Shown here piece by piece: positions 1 to 7,802 of a stretch of DNA of 14,496 bases (position 1 is the stretch's first letter; every line of letters starts with the position of its first letter). The position numbers and the translations under genes were made by a program. Source of the stretch: an uncultured Candidatus Saccharibacteria bacterium (lineage in GTDB: Bacteria; Patescibacteriota; Saccharimonadia; Saccharimonadales; Saccharimonadaceae); contig CANAUU010000014.1 in assembly GCA_947364965.1 (NCBI GenBank), positions 1-14,496 on the forward strand, written 5' to 3'. The notes beneath the pieces are model-generated. The model had not been told where the DNA came from, did not search any database, and worked only from the letters and a program-made list of their open reading frames with translations.

Positions 1-573
1 ATCTGTGGTGCCGAAGTCGTTGATTTTTTGGAGGAGCTCGTTAATTTCCTGACGAGTGAGTTTTTCATGGTTGCCAGTAGGCTCGTCAGCGATGAGGATT
101 TTCGGTTGACGAGCGACGGAACGAGCAATGCTGACACGCTGACGTTCTCCGCCGGAGAGGGTAGTTGGGAACTTGTTGGCTTTGTTCTCGAGACCGACGA
201 GATCGAGGACTTTTGGGACAGTTTTGTTGATTTCGCGGTTGCTCATACCGGCAATTTCAAGGGCGAAGGCGACGTTTTCAAAAACAGTGCGGGTCGGGAG
301 GAGCTTGTAATCCTGAAAAACTACGCCTAGGCGACGGCGGTAGTGTGGAATGTGGCGACGACGGACATAGTCAAGATCGATGCCGCCAATGATAATCTTA
401 CCAGAGTCGGGTTGCTCTTCCTTGGTGATCATCTTGATTAGGGTGGATTTGCCGGCGCCGGATTTACCGACCAAAAAAACAAACTCGTGCGGCTCGATGT
501 GAAGAGAAATATTGTCGAGCGCCGGTTCTTCATCGCCTGGATAGGTCTTAGTTACGCGGTCGAGCAAAATCAT
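1..573 (-). CDS. ftsE: Cell division ATP-binding protein FtsE (C-terminal end outside window)
   Basis: ABC-transporter ATPase that, with the membrane protein FtsX, forms the FtsEX complex at the division site and controls peptidoglycan hydrolases. The 191 visible codons were read from the minus strand; the frame is still open at base 1, so the C-terminus is missing (FtsE is usually about 220-230 residues). Visible motifs in order: Walker A GKSGAGKST near residue 35, Q-loop VFQDYKLL near 85, ABC signature LSGGERQRVS near 140, and Walker B ILIADEPTG near 160. The DYKLLP context after the Q-loop is typical of FtsE rather than a generic importer ATPase. The start is ATG at 573-571. It has no Shine-Dalgarno, and a TATAAT lies just upstream, so the mRNA may be leaderless. 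It follows prfB by 72 bases. ftsX would be expected next, outside the window. Confidence 0.95.
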   Translation of the reverse strand, partial: MILLDRVTKTYPGDEEPALDNISLHIEPHEFVFLVGKSGAGKSTLIKMITKEEQPDSGKIIIGGIDLDYVRRRHIPHYRRRLGVVFQDYKLLPTRTVFENVAFALEIAGMSNREINKTVPKVLDLVGLENKANKFPTTLSGGERQRVSIARSVARQPKILIADEPTGNHEKLTRQEINELLQKINDFGTTD

Positions 574-576
574 ACT

Positions 577-582
577 ATTATA
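577..582 (-). promoter_or_regulatory. -10 element just upstream of ftsE
   Basis: TATAAT on the minus strand, only 3 bases before the ftsE ATG (an overlapping TATTAT is 5 bases before it). No good -35 is visible at the usual distance; the nearest TTGAAT is about 20 bases away. If used, transcription would start at or about the ATG and give a leaderless ftsE mRNA. The 72-base gap 574-645 otherwise shows only weak inverted repeats (ACAAGC/GCTTGT about 40 bases apart). Confidence 0.45.
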
Positions 583-645
583 ATACCACAAGCGTTATTA
601 ACATTCAAGGTTTTGTGAACTCGAGGGCTGAGTGAGTAGGCTTGT

Positions 646-1722
646 TTAAGACTGGAGGTCGAGATAGGTGTCAATAAAATCGTCGAACTTGCCGTCAAGC
701 ACGGCATCGGGGTCTTTGTTTTCGTGTTTGGTGCGAGTGTCCTTGACGAGTTTGTATGGTTGGAGAACGTAGTTGCGAATCTGTTGACCCCATTTGGCGG
801 ATTCTCCGGCGCGGAGTTTGTCGATGCTTTCGGCGTGTTGCTCCTGTTGCATTTGGAGAAGTTTGCCGCGGAGGATTTCCATGGCCTTTTCCTTGTTTTG
901 AAGCTGAGAACGTTCGTTTTGGATAGCGACAACGGTGTTGGTCGGGAGGTGGGTGATACGGACGGCGGAGTTAGTAGTGTTAACGCTTTGACCGCCATGC
1001 CCGCCAGAGTGATAAACATCGATACGAAGATCTTTGTCGTCGATTTTAATTTCATCGTTGTTTTCAATAATGGGTAGGATTTCAACGAGGGCGAAAGACG
1101 TCTGGCGCAGATTATCGGCATTGAAGGGTGAAAGACGGACAAGGCGATGAACCCCATGTTCGCTTTTCAGAAGGCCATAGGCGTTAGTGCCAGAAATTTC
1201 ATAGACAGCGGTCTTAATGCCGGCTTCTTCCCCGGCAGAGCGCTCTAGGCAGGTGGCTTTGAATTTTTTACGTTCGGCCCAGCGGAGATACATACGTTCA
1301 AGCATGCTAGCCCAATCCATAGCTTCAGTGCCGCCAACGCCGGAAGTAATGCGAATAATGGCGCCGTTCTTGTCGAATTTGCCGGTGAAACGGAGGGCTT
1401 TTTTGAGGTCGGTGAGGTTGCTCTCGAGAGTGGCGATTTGTTCTTCGAGTTCTTGGTTTAGGCTGGCATCATCGAGGGCGATGAGTTCGCCAAGGTCATC
1501 TAGTTGAACTTTGAGTAATTTCCAGGGCTGTATTTCGTCGCTCAGGCGGGCGAGTCTCTCGTTGGCAGTGCGGGCGTGCTCGGGGTTGAGCCAAATTTCT
1601 GGCTCGGCGACTTCGGTTTCGAGTTGCTCGAGTCCGGCGAGTTTGTCGTCGATTTTCAATTTAGCCCAAGAGGAGTTGAGCTCATCGCGAAGATTAGAAA
1701 GGCGTTTTTGAAGTTCGGTCAT
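646..1722 (-). CDS. prfB: Peptide chain release factor 2 (RF2)
   Basis: Class I release factor that recognises UAA and UGA in the ribosomal A site and triggers peptidyl-tRNA hydrolysis. The 358 residues match the family's usual length (E. coli 365). The decoding tripeptide SPF sits at 198-200, which marks RF2 rather than RF1 (PxT). The catalytic GGQ loop is at 243-245 within HSGGHGGQSVN. The N-terminal third is the usual helical domain, rich in Glu and Leu. The gene reads in one frame from ATG to TAA, so the in-frame UGA programmed frameshift found in many prfB genes is absent. The start lies 5 bases after the murD stop and has no Shine-Dalgarno, so it is either coupled to murD or expressed from a TACAAT at 1730-1735, 7 bases upstream. 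Confidence 0.97.
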   Translation of the reverse strand: MTELQKRLSNLRDELNSSWAKLKIDDKLAGLEQLETEVAEPEIWLNPEHARTANERLARLSDEIQPWKLLKVQLDDLGELIALDDASLNQELEEQIATLESNLTDLKKALRFTGKFDKNGAIIRITSGVGGTEAMDWASMLERMYLRWAERKKFKATCLERSAGEEAGIKTAVYEISGTNAYGLLKSEHGVHRLVRLSPFNADNLRQTSFALVEILPIIENNDEIKIDDKDLRIDVYHSGGHGGQSVNTTNSAVRITHLPTNTVVAIQNERSQLQNKEKAMEILRGKLLQMQQEQHAESIDKLRAGESAKWGQQIRNYVLQPYKLVKDTRTKHENKDPDAVLDGKFDDFIDTYLDLQS

Positions 1723-1727
1723 GGGAT

Positions 1728-2981
1728 TTATTGTAGGGTTTTGATAAGTTCTTGAAACTGGGCGCCGCGGTCGTAGACATTTTCGAACATATCGAAACTA
1801 GCGGCTGCCGGCGACATGAGGACAATACTTTTGGCGAAAGACTCGGCTTGTCTACGAGCGCATTCGACTGCTTCGGGGAGGGTTTCGGCAAACGTGGAAT
1901 GAGTAAGAAGTTTCTGGAGTTCTTTACCAGATTCGCCAATTAAGATAATTTGTTTGATTTGAGGGTTGCTTTGGACGATTTCGGCGATTTCGGGAAGATC
2001 GGCGTTGTTGGTTTTGTCGCGGCCGCCGGCGATGAGGATGACATTTTGGTCTGGGAAAGATTTGACAGCGACTTCAAGTGAGGTTGGAGTGGTAGAAAAG
2101 TTATCGTCGTAGTATTTGACGTGGTTGAGTTCACGGAGGAATTCAAGGCGATGCGGGAGAGTCTTAAACTCGGCGAAGGTCTTGATAATGATGTCGCGGT
2201 TTTGATTGATGAAATCATCTAGGGTTAATCCGTAAATTTGCGAAACGGCGAGAAGTGCAGCTTCGGCGTTGTCGCGATTGTGCTGACCAGGGACGGAAAG
2301 ATGGTTAAATAAGTTGGTGAGGTGGGAGTTTTGGGTCGGGTAGGCGAGCTTATTCGCGGGACTTTGCTGGGCGATTTTGGCGGAGACGGGATTGTCTTGA
2401 TAATAAATACAGTAATCGTTGGAAGTTTGGTGCCTGCATATGTTGGACTTGGCGCTAACGTAGTCATCGAGGTCGTCGTGGACATTGAGATGGTCAGGTT
2501 CGATACCAAGGATGACGGCGACGTGGGGGGATTTTTCGAGATCCCAGAGTTGGAAGCTGCTCATTTCGTAAATGACAATATCGTCGGGACATAGCCGGTC
2601 TAAAATGTCGATGGCTGGCGTTCCGATGTTGCCAACGAGGTAAATATTTCTGTTCGCAGTTGTTTTATTTTTATTCTCGCTTTCGTTGAGGTTTCTGAGT
2701 AGATCGGTGATGAGAGTGCAGGTGGTTCCCTTGCCCTTGGTGCCCGTGACGCCAATGATTGGGCAGGGGCAATGCTCAAAGAAATAGCGAGTGATGCTGG
2801 ACCAGCCGGAGTGTGGATGGACGGAGGGGCTGCGCAAGATGAGGTCGAAGCCGTCGAAATTGGTTTTTGTTAAATCTTCAAGCGTGAAGTCGTCGAAAAT
2901 GGCAACTTCATGATTTTTGCCGGTAAAATATTTTTCGGCGCTCTTACCTTCTTTGCCAAAACCCAATATCGCGATATTCAT
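1728..2981 (-). CDS. murD: UDP-N-acetylmuramoylalanine--D-glutamate ligase (MurD)
   Basis: Cytoplasmic Mur ligase that adds D-Glu to UDP-MurNAc-L-Ala using ATP, an essential step of peptidoglycan precursor synthesis. 417 residues, slightly shorter than typical (about 440). N-terminal Rossmann-like domain begins NIAILGFGKEGKS (2-14). The ATP P-loop GTKGKGTT is at 80-87, EMSSFQL at 139-145, DHLNVH at 163-168 followed by the probable carbamylated Lys178 in YVSAKSN, the Mur-ligase HNRDNAEAA at 234-242, and GGRDK at 319-323 in the C-terminal domain. The segment usually written SKATNP in MurD reads DNFSTTP at 293-299, a divergence, but overall identity as MurD rather than MurC/E/F is well supported. 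The start ATG has no Shine-Dalgarno; an extended -10 ends 6 bases upstream. It lies 27 bases after the M16 peptidase stop. Confidence 0.92.
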   Translation of the reverse strand: MNIAILGFGKEGKSAEKYFTGKNHEVAIFDDFTLEDLTKTNFDGFDLILRSPSVHPHSGWSSITRYFFEHCPCPIIGVTGTKGKGTTCTLITDLLRNLNESENKNKTTANRNIYLVGNIGTPAIDILDRLCPDDIVIYEMSSFQLWDLEKSPHVAVILGIEPDHLNVHDDLDDYVSAKSNICRHQTSNDYCIYYQDNPVSAKIAQQSPANKLAYPTQNSHLTNLFNHLSVPGQHNRDNAEAALLAVSQIYGLTLDDFINQNRDIIIKTFAEFKTLPHRLEFLRELNHVKYYDDNFSTTPTSLEVAVKSFPDQNVILIAGGRDKTNNADLPEIAEIVQSNPQIKQIILIGESGKELQKLLTHSTFAETLPEAVECARRQAESFAKSIVLMSPAAASFDMFENVYDRGAQFQELIKTLQ

Positions 2982-2987
2982 AAATTA

Positions 2988-2998
2988 ATTGTAGCACA
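2988..2998 (-). promoter_or_regulatory. Extended -10 promoter of murD
   Basis: TGTGCTACAAT on the minus strand: a TACAAT hexamer preceded by TGC, the extended -10 signature. It ends 6 bases before the murD ATG, so the predicted start point falls at the start codon. The same motif, with TATAAT, recurs at 7105-7115 and 9351-9361. No convincing -35 is visible, as often seen with extended -10 promoters. Confidence 0.5.
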
Positions 2999-3008
2999 TT
3001 TTCCGCTG

Positions 3009-4280
3009 TCAGAAATGAAGACGATCGGCGAGCTCGACGATGGCGGCTTTTTCGACGGAACTGACGGCGACAAGGGCGCTAATTTCACTGCCGATAAATT
3101 CACGAGCCAGATCGACCATGGTGGATTTTTTAATCTTTTTGACAAGATTGGACATACGGTCGTATTTTTCGATTGTGCCATTGGTGAAATAACCATCAGC
3201 GTAATAATCGGAGATTTGGCTAACAGTTTGGGCGCCCATTTGGTAGCGACCGATGGCATAGGATTTGGCAGCAGCGATATCGTCGTCGCTAATATCTCCA
3301 TTCAGGACGTTGTTGAGTTCCTTATGGATGAGGTCGAAGAGTTTGGTCGAGCTTTCCAAGTTGACTTCGCCGTCGAAGTCCCAAGAGGCATTATGCCAGC
3401 CGTTGGAAAGGTCGCTGCCCATGCCGTAAACAAGACCGTATTTACGGGCTTGGCCGAGGATTTTGCTGCTCATGGTGCCATTCAAAATATGATTGAGGCA
3501 GTTCATAGCATAGACTTCGCTGGGTTCGAGTTTGCGCGGGGTGAGCCAAGTGAAGGCGAAAGTGATATTGGAAGCGTCTTTGCGACGGATGAGGACTGGA
3601 GCGGATGAATGAAGATCGTCGGTCGGGATTTCAAAACGTTCGCCGGGGCGCAGATCCCAATCTTCGAGCATACGCATGATTTTGTGCTTGCGGTGGCGAA
3701 GGTTCCCAGCGATGATGAAGCGAAGATTGTGTGCCGTATGAGTACGACGGTAGTGCTCGCGAATGTCTTTTAGCTCGATGCCGCTGATGGTTTTGATGCG
3801 CTCTTGAAGGTCAGGCACATTTTCGCCAACCATTTGTTGAAGGCGGGGCCAGAGTAAACGAGCGTAATCATTCATGTAGCCGGTGAGCTCGGCGCGAACG
3901 TTCCCTTTTTCGCTTTGGAGTTCTTCGTCGTTGAAACGGGGTTGGGCGATGGCGACTTGCTGGAGTTGCATAATGCGATCCCATTCGAAATCGGCGCATT
4001 CGCTTTCGTAGCAAACAGAAAAATCAGATGTCCAGGCGTTATGATAGGCGCCGTTTTTGGTGAAATCAGCTTCGAAGGCTTGTTCGCTAGTATATTCAGC
4101 GTTAGCGCCGAAGGCAAGATGCTCGACAATGTGGGCAATTTCATAGACTTCGGGGCGTTTCGCGTAGCGCATACCGGCACGAAACTGAAATTTCGTGTTC
4201 ATAACGCTCGCACCCGGGACGTCAATCAGTAAACCTTTTGCGCCGGAAGCAAGAACAATTTCTTCGGCGGAATGTTTTAT
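3009..4280 (-). CDS. M16 family zinc metallopeptidase, probable AUA start
   Basis: Insulinase/pitrilysin-family peptidase (M16), about 423 residues if the start is the ATA at 4280-4278; the first ATG (4202) would give 397. The zinc site is intact: HIVEH at 50-54 in the longer numbering (His ligands 50 and 54, catalytic Glu53) and the third ligand Glu131 in GNVRAE, 77 residues after the second His, as in the family. The 26 codons upstream of the ATG encode a sequence (EEIVLASGAKGLLI, then DVPGAS) that looks like the conserved first beta-strands of the M16 fold. That frame begins at ATA, which forms an ATAA overlap with the secA stop, with AAAGGG 8 bases upstream. It is therefore probably coupled to secA. 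No signal peptide is visible, so it is likely cytoplasmic. The substrate cannot be inferred. Stop is TGA. The family call is firm; the AUA start is inference. Confidence 0.88.
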   Translation of the reverse strand: MKHSAEEIVLASGAKGLLIDVPGASVMNTKFQFRAGMRYAKRPEVYEIAHIVEHLAFGANAEYTSEQAFEADFTKNGAYHNAWTSDFSVCYESECADFEWDRIMQLQQVAIAQPRFNDEELQSEKGNVRAELTGYMNDYARLLWPRLQQMVGENVPDLQERIKTISGIELKDIREHYRRTHTAHNLRFIIAGNLRHRKHKIMRMLEDWDLRPGERFEIPTDDLHSSAPVLIRRKDASNITFAFTWLTPRKLEPSEVYAMNCLNHILNGTMSSKILGQARKYGLVYGMGSDLSNGWHNASWDFDGEVNLESSTKLFDLIHKELNNVLNGDISDDDIAAAKSYAIGRYQMGAQTVSQISDYYADGYFTNGTIEKYDRMSNLVKKIKKSTMVDLAREFIGSEISALVAVSSVEKAAIVELADRLHF

Positions 4281-7060
4281 TGTTGTTTCCCTTTCTTCTT
4301 GTTTTGGCGCTGTTTTTTCTTGTCTTTGCGGGCGAGATTGCGTTGTTGGTTGATGTGGGTGTTGGTTGTAGCCGGGCTGCTGTTTTCCTTAAACTCTTTG
4401 TCAAGATTTTTTTCGCCAGCAGAGATTTCGTTGACGCCCTTTTCGGTGGCGCTTTCGGCCATCTTAGTGAGTTCGGATTCGTATTCCTGGCCGTCAGTGA
4501 GCTTCTCGGATTGAGCTTCGAGCTTGGTGAGGCTCAAGAGAATCTTCAAAACTTCTTCGCGTAGACTCTTTTCGAGACCATCAAAGAGTTTCTGGGACTC
4601 GCTGCGATACTCGACGAGCGGATCGCGTTGACCGACACTGCGCCAGTGGATGCCCTCGCGGAGGTGCTGCATATTCTCGAGGTGCTGCATCCAGAGGGTG
4701 TCGAGAACCTTGAGATAGACTTCGCGTTCGATTTTGCGCATGATCTCTGGCTCGAATTCGGCTTCTTTTTCGGCATATTGACGCTGAATTTCATCGTAAA
4801 GCGCGGCAGAGCGGTCTTTTTCTTTGCGCATTTTACCGATTTTTTCAACTTTTTCTTCGTCAATGTTAAAGATGTCAAGAATGTCATCAACGAATTTATG
4901 ATTGATATGGGCACTATCTTTCGTAAGGTCGGCAGCAGCAACTTTCATCAGGCGTTTGATTTCGTCATGAATGCTCTCGCCATCGAGGATTTTGCGGCGC
5001 ATACCGTAGACGACTTTGCGGTGACGATTGATGACGTTGTCGTATTGGACGACATTTTTGCGGGAATCGAAGTTGAAGCCTTCAATGCGCTTTTGGGCGG
5101 ATTCGAGAGTTTTGGAGACGGATTTGTTCTGGATTGGAGTATCTTCATCGACGCCAAGACGAGACATAATCATGGCGATGCGATCACCCTGGAAAATGCG
5201 CATGAGGTCATCTTCGCAGCTGACGAAGAATTGAGTGGTGCCGGGGTCGCCTTGACGTCCACCGCGTCCGCGGAGCTGGTTGTCGACACGGCGCGAATCG
5301 TGGCGTTCGGAACCGATGACGACGAGACCGCCGAGTTCCTTGACGCCTTCGCCGAGTTTAATGTCGGTGCCGCGACCGGCAAGGTTGGTGGCGAGCGTGA
5401 CGGCGCCTTTTTCACCGGCTTTGGCGACGATGGCGGCTTCGCGTTCGTTGTTTTTAGCGTTTAGGAGTTCGTATTTGATGCCTTGAGTATCGAGATAGCG
5501 AGCGATTTGCTCGTTTTTCTCAATGCTGGCAGAACCGACGAGAACTGGTTGCCCGCGGTCGTGATACTTTTTAATTTCGGCAGCGATAGCACGGAGTTTG
5601 CCGGCTTCGGTGCGATAAATGAGGTCATCTTTATCGACACGTTGGATGGGTTTATTGGGCGGAATTTGGATGACGTCGAGAGAATAAATCTGCTGGAACT
5701 CTTCGGCTTCGGTAAAAGCGGTACCAGTCATGCCGGAGAGTTTGTGATAGAGACGGAAGAAGTTTTGGAAAGAAATGGTGGCGAGAGTCATAGACTCTTG
5801 TTTGACGGCGACGCCTTCCTTAGCTTCGATGGCTTGATGGAGGCCTTCGTTGTAGCGGCGACCTTGCATGAGGCGACCGGTGTGCTCGTCGACAATCACG
5901 ACATCGCCGCTATTGGTGACGACGTAATCTTTGTCGCGACGAAAAACGATTTGCGCACGGAGGGCTTGTTCCATGTGGTAGACGAGGCGGGTGTGTTTTA
6001 CGGAGTAAAGGTTTTTAATACCGAGAATCTCTTGGACTTTCTCGACACCCTTGTCGGTCAAAGTGACGCTGCGGCGTTTTTCGTCGAAGACGTAGTCATC
6101 ATCGACGAGTTGAGCGGCAACTTTAGCGAATTGGTAGTAGGCGTCTGGATTGTCGCCGGCCGGAGCAGAAATGATGAGAGGGGTGCGAGCTTCGTCGATT
6201 AGGATAGAATCGACCTCGTCGACGATAGCATAATTAAGACCACGTTGGCGGAGATATTGGGGCTCGCTAACCATATTATCGCGGAGATAGTCGAAACCGA
6301 ATTCATTGTTGGTGCCGTAGGTAATATCGGCAGCATAGGCTTCTTTGCGAGTGGCGGGCTTCAAATGGCGGAAACGCTCGTCTTCGTGTTCATCGTTTTC
6401 GTATTCTGGGTCATAGACGAAACTGGCTTGGTTGATGATGACGCCAACGCTTAAGCCAAGGAAATGATAAACTGGAGCGTTCCAACCAGCGTCGCGTTGG
6501 GCGAGGTAGTCGTTGACAGTGACGACGTGAACACCGCGACCAGTCAGGGCATTGAGGACGGCTGGTGAAAGAGCGACGAGAGTTTTACCTTCACCGGTTT
6601 TCATTTCGGCAACATTACCTTCGTGGAGAGCGATACCGCCGATTAGCTGAACATCGAAAGGTCGCATACCGAGAATACGCTTCGAAGCTTCGCGAGACAT
6701 GGCGAACGATTCGGCAAGGATGGCGCCTAGTTCTTTCTCGCTACCGTCTTTGAGTTGTTTTTTGAGTAGTTCGGGCTGCTGAGCGAGTTCTTCGTCGGAC
6801 ATTTTTTCGTATTTTGGCTCGAGTTTATTGATCTCGAGTACCTTTTTATACATACGACGAAGGATTTTTTTCTGCGCGTCGCCAAATACTCCTTGTAAAA
6901 TACGGGTCAACAAAGTTTTGTCGGCAAGTTTGTCGGTTGGTTTCTTTTCCTTGGTGGCTTTCTGGGCATTTTTGGCGTTTTGCTTGTCTGTGCCTTTAGC
7001 CTTGGCGGTTTTGACGATCTTAGCTTGATCGGCGTTGGCAGTGCTATTAGTTTCTTTCAT
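4277..7060 (-). CDS. secA: Preprotein translocase ATPase SecA
   Basis: Motor ATPase that pushes unfolded preproteins through the SecYEG channel. 927 residues. Visible landmarks: DVQLIGG at 136-142, Walker A GEGKT at 156-160, GTNNEFGFDYLRDN near 249-262, DEVD (Walker B/DEAD-like) at 281-284, then in NBD2 ATNLAGRGTDIKLG and the arginine-finger region NQLRGRGGRQGDPG. Family SecA normally begins near the helix seen here around residue 52 (LTRILQGVFG), so the first ~50 residues, rich in Lys, Ala and Thr, are an added disordered tail. A short acidic insertion (about 215-239) precedes the conserved AYAADITYGT. The C-terminus is a Lys/Gln-rich tail without the Cys-containing zinc motif used for SecB binding in proteobacteria. 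The ATG has GGAGA 9 bases upstream (7070-7074). It has its own promoter immediately after raiA and overlaps the M16 gene by 4 bases. Confidence 0.97.
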   Translation of the reverse strand: MKETNSTANADQAKIVKTAKAKGTDKQNAKNAQKATKEKKPTDKLADKTLLTRILQGVFGDAQKKILRRMYKKVLEINKLEPKYEKMSDEELAQQPELLKKQLKDGSEKELGAILAESFAMSREASKRILGMRPFDVQLIGGIALHEGNVAEMKTGEGKTLVALSPAVLNALTGRGVHVVTVNDYLAQRDAGWNAPVYHFLGLSVGVIINQASFVYDPEYENDEHEDERFRHLKPATRKEAYAADITYGTNNEFGFDYLRDNMVSEPQYLRQRGLNYAIVDEVDSILIDEARTPLIISAPAGDNPDAYYQFAKVAAQLVDDDYVFDEKRRSVTLTDKGVEKVQEILGIKNLYSVKHTRLVYHMEQALRAQIVFRRDKDYVVTNSGDVVIVDEHTGRLMQGRRYNEGLHQAIEAKEGVAVKQESMTLATISFQNFFRLYHKLSGMTGTAFTEAEEFQQIYSLDVIQIPPNKPIQRVDKDDLIYRTEAGKLRAIAAEIKKYHDRGQPVLVGSASIEKNEQIARYLDTQGIKYELLNAKNNEREAAIVAKAGEKGAVTLATNLAGRGTDIKLGEGVKELGGLVVIGSERHDSRRVDNQLRGRGGRQGDPGTTQFFVSCEDDLMRIFQGDRIAMIMSRLGVDEDTPIQNKSVSKTLESAQKRIEGFNFDSRKNVVQYDNVINRHRKVVYGMRRKILDGESIHDEIKRLMKVAAADLTKDSAHINHKFVDDILDIFNIDEEKVEKIGKMRKEKDRSAALYDEIQRQYAEKEAEFEPEIMRKIEREVYLKVLDTLWMQHLENMQHLREGIHWRSVGQRDPLVEYRSESQKLFDGLEKSLREEVLKILLSLTKLEAQSEKLTDGQEYESELTKMAESATEKGVNEISAGEKNLDKEFKENSSPATTNTHINQQRNLARKDKKKQRQNKKKGKQQ

Positions 7061-7091
7061 CGGACATATTCTCCACGATCTCTACTCAAAA

Positions 7092-7115
7092 ATTATACCC
7101 CTTAATTATAGCACA
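7092..7115 (-). promoter_or_regulatory. Tandem -10 elements upstream of secA
   Basis: On the minus strand TGTGCTATAAT (7105-7115, extended -10) is followed by a second TATAAT (7092-7097). Either would give a 5' leader of roughly 25-40 bases containing the secA Shine-Dalgarno. The first motif directly abuts the raiA stop codon at 7116-7118, so secA is probably expressed both by read-through from raiA and from its own promoter. The -35 for the distal element would be TTCAAT with 17-base spacing, a weak match. Confidence 0.55.
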
Positions 7116-7481
7116 TTAGCCACGTTTATTGAAGAGCCCTTTGAGGCCTTTCTTGGGGGCGCGTGGTGTGACTTCGGTCTTATAGCGGCGGACCTGACCC
7201 TTCAGCTTGGCTTCGATGATGTCGATGCCGGCAAAGACGTTTGAACATTCATCACGGGCGGTAATAACTTTACCACCGGGAATTTCCATTGCGGCGGAAA
7301 TTTCGTATTTGTTGCCATGAGCGCGATCAACTTCAGTGACGACGATTTTAGCGACGATGTCTTTTTTGCTACCGCGTGGCATATAGCGGTCGAGCTTGCC
7401 AATGCGTTTTTCAGCGTATTTGCGGAAGCTGTCAGAGATTTTGTAATTATTGCTGCCGCTAATTTCGATTTTATCGATCAC
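7116..7481 (-). CDS. raiA: Ribosome hibernation factor, short HPF/RaiA family
   Basis: Small ribosome-binding protein of the HPF/YfiA family, which sits in the mRNA/tRNA channel of the 30S subunit and silences ribosomes under starvation. The 121 residues fit the short form: one beta-alpha-beta-beta-beta-alpha domain (MIDKIEISGSNNYKISDSF start, typical AEKRIGKLDRY helix near 23-33, IDIIEAKLKGQVRRYK helix near 86-101). There is no long C-terminal dimerisation domain, only a basic tail (KKGLKGLFNKRG). The start is GTG at 7481-7479 with a near-perfect AAGGAGG (plus-strand 7487-7493) 5 bases upstream. This Shine-Dalgarno overlaps the end of the upstream ybaB gene (13-base gap), so the two are co-transcribed. 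In a host-dependent cell, hibernation during host-free periods is a plausible role (inference). Confidence 0.93.
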   Translation of the reverse strand: MIDKIEISGSNNYKISDSFRKYAEKRIGKLDRYMPRGSKKDIVAKIVVTEVDRAHGNKYEISAAMEIPGGKVITARDECSNVFAGIDIIEAKLKGQVRRYKTEVTPRAPKKGLKGLFNKRG

Positions 7482-7494
7482 GAAGACCTCCTTT

Positions 7495-7791
7495 TTATAA
7501 ACCTAGGCTACTCAGACCACCCATGAGTGGCTTCATCTTGTCGGTAGCTATTTCTTGAGCTTTGGCGTAGCCATCGCGCATACAATCTTCAATCCAGTGC
7601 TCGAGCTCTTGGATGTCGTCGAGGTCGACTTTTGCGGGGTCGATTTTGACGCTTTTGATTTTCAGCTCGCCAGTAATCTGGACAGTGACGGCACCATCGC
7701 CGGCTTCGACTTCAACAATTTCGTTCTTGAGGGACTTCTGTGCTTTGCGTAGCTGGTTCAACATTTTCATTTGATCCATAGTTGCACCCAT
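7495..7791 (-). CDS. ybaB: YbaB/EbfC-family nucleoid-associated protein
   Basis: 98-residue protein with the pattern of the YbaB/EbfC DNA-binding family: an N-terminal helix with QMKMLNQLRKAQKSL (about 7-21), a three-strand sheet (EIVEVEAGDGAVTVQITGEL), then KIKSVKIDPAKVD and a long C-terminal helix with DCMRDGYAKAQEIATDKM, ending in a Gly/Ser/Leu tail. Members bind DNA as dimers. In many bacteria ybaB lies next to dnaX and recR; here dnaX is two genes upstream, so the association is loosely retained and no recR is visible in the window. The start ATG at 7791 has AAAGGAG (plus-strand 7798-7804) 6 bases upstream, which overlaps the end of the upstream membrane-protein gene (11-base gap). Confidence 0.9.
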   Translation of the reverse strand: MGATMDQMKMLNQLRKAQKSLKNEIVEVEAGDGAVTVQITGELKIKSVKIDPAKVDLDDIQELEHWIEDCMRDGYAKAQEIATDKMKPLMGGLSSLGL

Positions 7792-7802
7792 TTTATACTC
7801 CT

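Noticed and set aside
4238..4564. Hydrophobic plus-strand frame over the secA 3' end, looking like a small membrane protein
   Set aside because: It is antisense to the Lys-rich SecA tail, whose AAA/AAG codons read as Phe/Leu on the other strand, which explains the hydrophobicity.
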